This document shows, one piece after another, positions 48,280-56,539 of a stretch of DNA of 64,000 nt (the stretch's first letter is position 1; each line of letters starts with the position of its first letter). A program made the position numbers and the translations under genes. Below the pieces are notes generated by a model. That model ran no database searches and was not told the DNA's origin. It was given only the letters and a program-made list of their open reading frames with translations. Source of the DNA: Symbiotaphrina buchneri (lineage: Eukaryota; Ascomycota; Symbiotaphrinales; Symbiotaphrinaceae); the NCBI GenBank assembly GCA_001599915.1, contig BCIG01000013.1, positions 496,001-560,000 of the forward strand. Reading direction: 5' to 3'.

Positions 48280-50078
48280 ATGAGATCCTCCGAGGCCGGG
48301 ACAGGCTCTAAGACGGTAAGACGCCCTGCGCCAAAGACTTCTTCACGCACTGCAATATGGAAGTGCATAGCTAGAGCGCTTCTACTCCTTGGCCTCTCCG
48401 GCTCTTGTCTACCTATTTCACAACTGACACTATCTCCCGTTTATGGGTCGATACCCCCTTCGATATATCATAGAGGGGCGGTTTTGATGACTTTGCTTGT
48501 CACTGTTGGGTTTTTCATTTCATTTCCTAATCGACACAGCTCGTACTCGGTGGTTCTTCCAGTGCTGGCCATCTGGATACCTACCTTTCAAGCTGCTCTC
48601 TTCAGACAGTCTGGTGCACTGGGACCAGTTTTTGGGCCGATAGTCACAGAGTGTCTCACGTATTTGCCATTGAGTGCAATTTCCTTCTACGAGGCCCTAC
48701 TTTTGCTTGACCAAGTTTCCCTCACCTTGACGCATCGTGACATTCGTCGTTATGCCCTGTCCGCATTTGCTGTTTGCTTTCTATGGACAGTGATGAGGGC
48801 CGTAACAGAGATCACCTCTCTTTACATCGGGTCATCATGGCTGCTTACAAGATTTGGCCTCCATTGTCTCATTGCAGGCTTGCATATTGCACTCTCCCCG
48901 TCAAAGCTTCTCATGCTCTGTCTCCCGTCCCTGCTACACGTCGCGTTTTTCAACGTCCACGTCCCATTACCGACGAATTCCTCCGTATTGAGGAATAGTC
49001 TGGCTGCAGAGGGTTTCAACATTTTGGCCCGCACAGAGTCTTTGACGGGCTATCTATCTGTACTGGAAGACCAAAGGTCTGGCTTTCGGGTTCTGCGCTG
49101 CGATCACAGCCTGCTGGGTGGAGAGTGGTTGCCTAGGATAGGCCAGCCCATTGGAAGAGTCAGGGATCCCATCTACGCAGTATTTGTCATGTTGGAGGCC
49201 GTTAGACTTATTGAGCCTGCTGGTAATACAGGCCTAGCTAAGGCAATTCAAGGCCAGGAGAGCGCTTTGGTAATGTCCGTTCTCCCTGTCTAGCTTAACG
49301 AAGTGATGCTGATTGGAGCAGCGGACTCGGTATCGGAACGACGCCTGCAGCCCTTATACAGCATGGGATAAATACTACGACGGTGGAAATAGATTCGGCC
49401 GTACACGACTTTGCGTTCGCGTATTTTGGACTTCCTGCAAATCACACCTCCGTAATCCAGGATGCTATTGCCTTTGTCCAGGATGCCCAGAACCTTCCAG
49501 GACATAAGACCTATGACTATATCATTCATGATGTCTTTACAGGCGGCGCTGAGCCCATATTCCTGTTCACTCAAGAATTTTTAAATGGCTTACGCAGTCT
49601 TTTGAAACAAGATGGAGTGATAGCGATTGTACGCATCTCCATGAAACATTCGGCAATATGCTCACGTCAATAGAATTGCGCCGCGGATCTTCGCCTTCCT
49701 ACCACCTCTGTCATTGTTAAAACTATCCTGGCCGTGTTTCCCGTCTGCCGTCTGTTTCGAGAGACTCCTGCATCTGACGCAGGTGCGAATACGGACTTCA
49801 CAAACCTGGTCATATTTTGTCTCAAATCACATTCTGCTCAAGGGCTCACGTTTCGAAGTCCAGTCGAGGCGGACTTTTTGGGAAGTGCGTCACGCAGAGA
49901 GTATCTCTCACCAAAACATGAGGTCGATGAAGCTGCCATAACAAGTCATCTCCAGTTTGATGATATCCTGAGGGCAAGAGATCAGCCGAAGTTTGATAAG
50001 TGGCAAGCGAGAACAGCGGTAGGTCATTGGTACCTTATGAGGACAGTCCTTCCTGCCCGAATTTGGGAGATGTTTTGA
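48280..50078 (+). CDS. Membrane protein with spermidine-synthase-like domain
   Basis: Exons are 48280-49274, 49322-49628 and 49674-50078, giving 568 aa. The N-terminal half carries about seven hydrophobic segments (for example AVLMTLLVTVGFFISF, VVLPVLAIWIPTFQAALF, YALSAFAVCFLWTVM and LLMLCLPSLLHVAFF). The C-terminal half is a class I methyltransferase-like fold. GFRVLRCDHSLLGGEW and DPIYAVFVMLEAVRL precede the nucleotide-binding loop ALVIGLGIGTTPAALIQHG (Gly333-Gly337). VEIDSAVHDFAFAYFG and YDYIIHDVFTGGAEP (the DxF region) follow. This is the polyamine aminopropyltransferase (spermidine/spermine synthase) fold, but whether it uses decarboxylated SAM and a polyamine is not shown. The second junction relies on a GTCCGT donor, chosen because it restores the motif. 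It lies next to the repeat island. Confidence 0.82.
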
Positions 50079-50565
50079 AGCACTACGAGATTCGTCAAGC
50101 TCCTGGGGGAGGTTGCAGGTTGGGGGCCAAGAGCATATCGTCGTTCGAGGGATCTCACTGATTCTCCTCTATAAAAACCGCTTGATAGGTGGCCCGAATG
50201 GTCGTGGTGGTGGAATTGCACGGAAAAGTCTGAGACTCCGCAGGAGGCTTGTTGCGTGCAGTATGGTTTGGTCAGGATTTTCGGCCCTTCAAACACAGAT
50301 CATCAACGCACCATTGTCGTTGGCATTGAGTCTTAGATCGACAGAGTCAGACAGACCCTTTTCAACTTGGTTCGATAGCATTGACAAGGACAACTGCAGA
50401 CCAAGCAGAATTGTCAACTAGCAATTCTGGAAACCATGTTGTACCATGTCAAGACTTGAAAAGTTGTAAGAATTAAAAGCATGATCTGACCAAGTTACCA
50501 GAAATACTGGAACCATCTTGTCACTAGTACTAAAGTGGTAACAATGTTTCATGTTAGTTTTCAGG

Positions 50566-50780
50566 CTTGTTGTTGCCAGTTTGTATGGGTTGATATGGTT
50601 TTTGACCCAGACCGGTAAGTGCTATGGTATCTACCATTAGTTATGAATATATTATACTAATATTAAATATAGTCTGGTTCCAACTCCTGGTATCATCAGT
50701 ACTTAATCATGATACTATATTTTACCAATGCTAAATGTAATATATACCAGATCTATCAGATTAAAAAGATTAAAAGGATA
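50566..50780 (-). repeat. End fragment of hAT-like unit (reverse orientation)
   Basis: The sequence starts CAGGCTTGTTGTTGCCAG, then gives a decayed reverse copy of the unit's right end (ATGGTATCTACCATTAGTTAT, then TGGTATCATCAGTACTTAAT, then CAGATTAAAAAGATTAAAAG). The same order is seen in better-preserved form at 51470-51640. The inner end is lost in AT-rich sequence. Confidence 0.6.
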
Positions 50781-51469
50781 AGTAACATATATTAGAAAGG
50801 GTTTTTAACAGGGTTGTAACCTGGTTATCTATTGAAACTTATAATCTATATTGAATATATATGTTAAAGGAAAAGTTTTAAGATATCTTTACTAAATGTT
50901 TTTCAAATTAGGTAACAATTAAAGTTATTTATATAGTTCTAAACCTTTAAAGATTTTAACAATTTAACTTTTATATAACTTGCATAATCTTTAATTAAAA
51001 ATAATAGTAGATTAAAGTAAAATCAAATGTATACTATTTTATCTTTTTCCTTCTCCCTTAAAACACCTTTATTCCCTATAACTTATAATAATCTCAGATA
51101 AATAAAATCAGTTAATAGCTAAAAAGATGTTATAGATTAGAAAAACTTTATATTGATTGTTATTTGAAAAAGGTTGTTTTTATTAATGATATTAAACTTT
51201 TACATGTATATTAATACTAGTAAGTATATAATATAATTTTTATAATTTATAAACAATTTATAGAAACTTTAAATAAATAACAATAAACTTAATAGTTATA
51301 AGATGATTTAAAAGAAACTAAAAGTATTTCTAACCTTATTATTATTTATATAGATTTATTAATAATATTACTCTTTTCTATATATCTTAACATTAACAAA
51401 ATATAATAAACTATTTAAACTATCTTTGTTTAACCAATATAAAATATTTATAAAGTATTTAACTTTAGG

Positions 51470-52346
51470 TAAGCTTGTTGTTAGTATGGTATATACCACT
51501 AACTACAAATATACCACACCCAGTGTTAAATGTGGTCTGGTATCAACTTTTGGTACAAGTGGTACTTAGTCATCATACCATATTCTACCGGCGTTAAATG
51601 TGGTATAATACCAGATCACCAGATCAAAAAGATAAGATAAGAATTTTTTTTTCTTTTGGAATTACCATTTTGGAAGCAGTATAGAACTAGAGCTTGATAA
51701 GTTCCATGACTATATTTATAGTAACAAGCTATACCTAATTAGGTTTAATGTACAATGTAGCTTGTATTAATGTACATTAGTGTGTATTAGTTTACATTAG
51801 TTTGTATTAGTGTGTTTTACTAATTGTTAGTGCTTATAAATACAAGGTTAATTAAACCTAAAGAGGTAGGTTGGTTGGAATACAATCATATTTTGTATAA
51901 TCTTGTATTCTAACTGACCTCTGAGAAGTTCAGACCTCAAGCTCTTTCAGCACCTTCAACATATTGTTATCATGTAGTTCCTGGCCACTGTAAATCTAGA
52001 GAGATAGAAAATGCTGATATCTCAACCATTCATAATCAGATTTTAAATTTTCAAAAAGGGTATTACTTAACAAAGAATTTGTTATACAACCATGTTTTTC
52101 TTATATTAAAATGTTGATTATTCACCAAGATAAAATTAGGCTTTGCTTAAAGTTGTTTACTAAATGCTTACTAAGTGTTTACTAAACACTATAAATACTG
52201 TACAATGAATACTTGGTGTCAGTATTCATATTCATAACTACTGGTATCTGGTACTAGGGGTCTGAACTACCACATGTAGTCAAGTTTCTTGGCAGGTAAG
52301 CTTGAAAGGTCCAATACTATACTATACCATACCAACAACAAGCCTG
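51470..52346 (-). mobile_element. hAT-like non-autonomous DNA element, reverse copy
   Basis: An 877-bp copy is bounded by inverted ends: left TAAGCTTGTTGTTAGTATGG (a C-to-T and G-to-A altered form) and right CCATACCAACAACAAGCCTG. Reading from the right end inward it gives the same order as the forward copy at 52792: AAGAAACTTGACTACATGTG, CAGACCCCTAGTACCAG, GTATTCAT words, then the TCTTATCTTTTTGATCTGG region near the left end. It has no open frame, so it is a MITE-like, non-autonomous element. The match of the ends is imperfect in a RIP-like way. Confidence 0.65.
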
Positions 52347-52700
52347 TCTAAAGTCTACAACAGCCAGAAACTACAAGATAACAACAAGCTAGAAGTGTTA
52401 AAAGGACTTAAGATAACAGCTTGGTTAGAATTTAAGAAATACAAAATACAATCATATTCTAACTGACCTACCTCTTTCTATCTAACTTACCTTGTATTTA
52501 TAAGTACTAACAATTGGTAAAACAGATTAATACATACTAATACAAGCTAATACATACTAATACAAACTAATACAAGTTATTTTGTAAACTAAAGCTAATT
52601 AGGTATAGTGTATTGTTATAAATAGGCAAACAGAACTTGTCAAGTTCTAGTTCTATACTCTTTCCAAAAACAACAATTCTAGCTGGAAAAACTTATGATA
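52347..52700 (+). repeat. Partial forward copy of hAT-like unit
   Basis: This begins within the middle of the unit (CTACAACAGCCAGAAACTAC, compare CTACAGTAGCCTGGAACTAC at 53112) and runs through AGTGTTAAAAGGACTT, CAGCTTGGTTAGAAT, repeated TAATACATACTAATACAAG words and TCTATACTCTTTCCAAAAAC. It then breaks off. It directly abuts the reverse copy, which may have inserted into it. Confidence 0.55.
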
Positions 52701-52791
52701 TCATTTGGTTATTGGTAAAAATTTTAAAAAACCATACCAACCCACAGGTCTTGGCAGTTGGGTTTAAGGAGACCAAAAACCAAACCACACC

Positions 52792-54021
52792 CAGGCTTGT
52801 CATTGGTATGGTGTAATATGGTATTTTAACCTTTTAACCAAGAAACTTGACTACATGTGGTTGTTCAGACCCCTAGTACCAGATACCATGAATACGAATA
52901 CCACCATCAAGTATTCATTATATATACTGTTTACTAAGTGTTTAGTAGGTAACTTTAAGCGAAATTTAATTTACCTCTGTGAATAATCAACCTTTCAAGA
53001 TAATAAAAATACCGTTGTATAGCAAATTTATTGCTGAATAATACCCTTTTTAAAATTTCAAAATCTAATTAGGAATAGTTGAGATATCATCATTTTCTAG
53101 CTCCTAGGCTCTACAGTAGCCTGGAACTACAGGATAGCAGCAAGCTGGAAGTGTAAAAAGGACTTGGGACAGCAGCTCGGTTAGAATTTAAGGAAATACA
53201 AAATACAATCATATTCCAACCAACCTGCCTGTTTGGGCCTAGCTTACTTCGTATTTATAAGCAGTAACAAATAGTGAAACATACTAATGCGTACTAATAC
53301 ATACTAATGCAAGCTACCTTGTACATTAAACCTGATTAGGTATAGATTGTTACTATAAATATAGTCATGGAACTTGCTAAGTGCTAGTTCTATACCCTTT
53401 CCAAAAACAGTAATCCTAAAAGTTTTTTTTCTTATCTTATCTTTTTGATCTGGTAATCTGGTATATACAACATTTAACACCAGTAGAATATGTTATCATG
53501 ATTAAATACCACTGGTACTAAAATCTGATACCAGACTACATTTAACACCGTGTTAAAATAGTAAGCGATAACAAGCGCTACTATCCTGGAAAGCTCTAGA
53601 AACCACAGTAGGGTGTGAATATGGAGTGTGGTAAAAAGCCAGAAGTCCATGGAAACCCATGGAAACCCATGGAAGCCCATAGAAGTTTCTAGAAGACTAT
53701 AGAAATTCCTGGAAGTTTCTAGAACATTCAATATGCTTTGTAATCAGCAGATGACCAAGCATTTGTAAGCATTACAAAGCATTGGTAATCAACAGATTAC
53801 AAAGCATGCTAGAACATTCCAGCTGTAAAAATTATCTCCCATTCACGTCTATAAAAGAGGCGTAAAACCCCCAGGTAGATAGCAAGCAATTTAATCAGCA
53901 TTCATACCTGCTTCTACATTCACACCGTTCCAAGCTGTATTCCTTCTGCTATTATACCTTTTTACACACCGGTGTGGTATATTTGTATTCAGTGGTATAT
54001 ACCATACCAACAGCAAGCCTG
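52792..54021 (+). mobile_element. hAT-like non-autonomous DNA element, forward copy with nested solo LTR
   Basis: The left end is CAGGCTTGTCATTGGTATGG and the right end is CCATACCAACAGCAAGCCTG; these are inverted repeats of each other. The flanks are ACCACACC (52784-52791) and ACCACATC (54022-54029), an 8-bp target-site duplication with one C/T difference. An 8-bp duplication with a CAGG end is the pattern of the hAT superfamily. The copy is interrupted by a solo LTR at 53551-53966. Without it the unit is about 0.81 kb, close to the 877-bp reverse copy. No transposase frame is present. Confidence 0.68.
53551..53966 (+). mobile_element. Solo LTR (copy 1), LTR-retrotransposon fossil
   Basis: A 416-bp element begins TGTTAAAATAG and ends TTTTTACA, flanked on both sides by CACCG (53546-53550 and 53967-53971), a perfect 5-bp target-site duplication. 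Removing it rejoins TTTAACACCG to GTGTGGTATATTT, which matches the uninterrupted unit at about 55440. It has a TATA-like TCTATAAAAGAGG near 53848 that sets the plus orientation. There is no internal region, so it is a solo LTR; a Copia- or Gypsy-type parent cannot be told from the LTR alone. Its insertion into an already decayed unit makes it younger than that unit. Confidence 0.82.
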
Positions 54022-54084
54022 ACCACATCACACCAACAGCAAGCCTGTTGACCACCAAGAAACTTGACTATATATGGTAGTTCA

Positions 54085-54485
54085 TGTTAAAATAGTAAGC
54101 GATAACAAGCGCTACTATCCTGGAAAGCTCTAGAAACCACAGTAGGGCATGAATGTAAAGCATGGCAAAAAGCCAGAAGTCCATGGAAACCCATGGAAGC
54201 CCATAGAAGTTCCTAGAAGCCTATAGAAATTCCTGGAAGTTTCTAGAACATTCAATATGCTTTGTAATCAGCAGATGACCAAGTATTTGTAAGCATTACA
54301 AAGCATTGGTAATCAACAAGATTACCAAGCATGCTAGAACATTCCAGCTGTAAAAATTATCTCCTATTCACATCTATAAAAAAGGCGTAAAACCTCCAGG
54401 TAGATAGTAATTAATTCAATCAGCATTCATACCTGCTTCCACATTCACACCGCTCCAAGCTGTTCTTCTGCTTTACCTTTTCACA
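54085..54485 (+). mobile_element. Solo LTR (copy 2), same family as copy 1
   Basis: A 401-bp element begins TGTTAAAATAG and ends TTTTCACA, flanked by GTTCA on both sides (54080-54084 and 54486-54490), a perfect 5-bp duplication. Removing it rejoins TGGTAGTTCA to GACCCTTATTACCAG, matching TGGTTGTTCAGACCCCTAG at about 52858. It is similar to copy 1 over its whole length and in the same orientation. It is a fossil solo LTR without an internal region. Confidence 0.82.
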
Positions 54486-54812
54486 GTTCAGACCCTTATT
54501 ACCAGATATTACTAGTTATAAATATGGTACTACTGCCAAGTATTCATTGTACATTACTAAACTATATTATTAATTGTTTAGTAAGTACTTACTAAGTGCT
54601 TACTAAGCAACTTTAAACAAACTCTAATTTTATCTTAGTGAATAATCAACCTTTTAAAATAATAAAAACACTATTAATAGTATAGCAAATTTATTGTTAA
54701 ATAATACCCTTTTTAAAAATTTAAATCCAATCAGGAATAGTTAAGATATTATCATTTTCTACTTGTAACCTTAACCTAGGTTTTATAATAGTTAGAACTA
54801 TAGGATAACAAC

Positions 54813-55018
54813 TGTAATGACCTGATAGGTAAGGAAGGAACGGCTAGTACAAAAGCATTGATTGATTGCAAACTATTACTAAGGAAGGAAGCTACTCTAC
54901 AAGGTGCATAGCTGTAGTTGTGTGCAGTTTGCTTAGCATCACAGTTAGGGTTTGGCCCTATCGCTCTGTGCTTGCTTAGGTAAGCCTCCCTGGTTAAACA
55001 GGCCTTTGGCTCCTAACA
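54813..55018. mobile_element. Small solo LTR of a second family
   Basis: A 206-bp insertion begins TGTAATGACCTGATAGG and ends GGCTCCTAACA, inside the second forward unit. The flanks are ACAAC (54808-54812) and ATAAC (55019-55023), a near-identical 5-bp duplication. TG...CA ends and size fit a short solo LTR. It is visibly more GC-balanced than its surroundings, which suggests a later arrival or weaker decay. The parent family was not determined. Confidence 0.65.
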
Positions 55019-55497
55019 ATAACATTTAGAAATGTTAAAAAGACTTAGGATAACAACTTGGTTAGAATACAAGATTATTAAAAAACAATTATATTCTAAC
55101 TAACCTATCTATTTGGGCCTAGCTTATCTTATATTTATAAGTATTAATAGTTAATAAAACATACTAATACAAGTTAATACAAGCTAATATACATTAATAC
55201 ATACTAATATAAGTTACTTTGTATATTAAACCTAATTAGGTATAGTTTGTTACTATAAATATAGTTATTGAACTTACTGAGTACTAATTCTATACCCTTT
55301 CTAGAAACAGTAATTCTAAAAGAAAAACTTTCTTGTTTAATCTTTTTGATCTGGTGATCTGGTATATACTACATTTAACACCGGTAGAATATAGTATCAT
55401 GACTAAGTACCACTTGGTACTATATTTTGGTACTAGACCACATTTAACACTGATGTAGTATATTTATATTCAGTGATATATGTTATACTACTAGCGA

Positions 55498-56075
55498 GCC
55501 TGGATTAGGTATAGCTTGTTACTATAAATATAGTCATAGAACTTACTAAGTGTTAATTCTATATCCCTTTCAAAAGAAAAAAACTTTCTTATCTTATCTT
55601 TTTGATCTAGTAATCTGGTATATATCACATTTAGTGTCAGTAGAATATGGTATCATGACTAAGTACCACTGGTACCAAAAATTGGTACTATATCATATTT
55701 AACACCAGTGGGTATATTTATAACTAATTATATATATACTATACCAATGACAAGCTTGTCAACCTATGGGTCTTAACAACTGCCAGTTGGGTTTAAAAAG
55801 GCCAGAAAACCAAGTTATACCGCATTAACAACAAGTGTGTATGAAACTTACTAGGGCTAAGTTCTTACCCCTTTCAAAAATAGTAATTCCAAGAGAAAAA
55901 ATTTTCTTATCTTTTTAATCCTTTTGATCTGGTATACACGACATTTAACGCCGGTAGAATATGGTATCATGACTAAGCACCACTGGTACCAAAAGTTTGT
56001 AACACCCTGTATTTACGCTGGTTTAGTATATTATAACTAGTGGTAGATACTATACTGCTTGTAAACCTGTTGCCA
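55498..56075 (+). repeat. Two truncated right-end copies of the hAT-like unit
   Basis: Two head-to-tail fragments repeat only the right part of the unit. The first begins at GATTAGGTATAGCTTGTTAC (55498) and ends ACCAATGACAAGCTTG at about 55757. The second begins at about 55837 (GTGTATGAAACTTACTAGGG) and ends near 56075 (ACTGCTTGTAAACCTG). Both share CCTTTC...AAAA, TCTTATCTTTTT, GATCTGG or GATCTAG, ACATTTA and GGTATCATGACTAAG. The linker CTATGGGTCTTAACAACTGC, then CAGTTGGGTTTAAAAAGGCC, also occurs at about 52745-52775. Confidence 0.55.
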
Positions 56076-56240
56076 CTGGTAAAAACCATACCACTGGGCC
56101 CTGGCAAGCCGCAAGCCTGTTTAACCTTTTAAGTTTCTTGGTAGTCAAGCTCAAAAGGCTGAAATTCCTTTACCACATTCTACCACCTGCAAGCCTGGTT
56201 TGACATTGATGAATGAAGTTATATTAGAAGTTGGAACAGG

Positions 56241-56539
56241 ATTATATTATGGAATACGTATGTAGGTCACCCCAAATCGACACTCATGAGTCATTTGAAT
56301 TCCAGGCACTTCTGAGAACAGCGAGAGCAAATGGATAACCCCATAAATGCATCAATACCTACATATATCCACAAGCGAGCTTCCACGCCCGACACCCCGA
56401 GTAGAGCAATATGTATGCGGGGAACGGTAAACAATAACGCTCAACGATATGTACATTATACGCCGGAGGGCGGATGACAATGGTATCAAAAGAAGACGTG
56501 ACGGCCTGAAGGCTTATCATCATCGAAAGCATAAGCCTA
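56241..56539. terminator. 3' region of sskA next to the island
   Basis: Composition returns to gene-like here. The region must contain the sskA polyadenylation site (sskA is on the minus strand and stops at 56540). No further feature was seen. Confidence 0.35.

Larger units (their letters stand above)
54056..55497 (+). mobile_element. hAT-like unit, second forward copy with two nested LTRs
   Basis: This begins ACCACCAAGAAACTTGACTA (left terminus truncated or altered) and ends GCGAGCCTG at 55497. It contains the same landmarks in order: CAGACCC, TTACCAGATATTACTAG, GTATTCATTG, GAATAATCAACC, TTAAAATAATAAAAACAC, then TTGGTTAGAATACAAG and CTTGTTTAATCTTTTTGATC. LTR copy 2 (54085-54485) and a different small LTR (54813-55018) interrupt it. 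Removal of both leaves about 0.83 kb, in line with the other copies. Confidence 0.6.
50430..56240. repeat. AT-rich, gene-free repeat island with RIP-like decay
   Basis: About 5.8 kb changes abruptly in composition from the flanking genes. TATA, TTAA and ATTA words dominate at 50.6-51.5 kb, and almost no long open frame survives. It is composed of copies and fragments of a roughly 0.85-kb unit in both orientations, plus inserted LTRs. Corresponding positions in different copies differ mainly by C/T and G/A swaps, and TpA is over-represented. This is what repeat-induced point mutation leaves. Its left edge follows the spermidine-synthase-like gene, and its right edge is about 300 bp from the 3' end of sskA. 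Confidence 0.85.

Noticed and set aside
53474-53731. 85-codon minus-strand open frame within the repeat island
   Set aside because: Lies across a repeat unit and a solo LTR; not a gene.
53551-54485. Idea that the two solo LTRs are the two ends of one short element
   Set aside because: Each has its own different target duplication, and hAT-like unit sequence, not retrotransposon sequence, lies between them.
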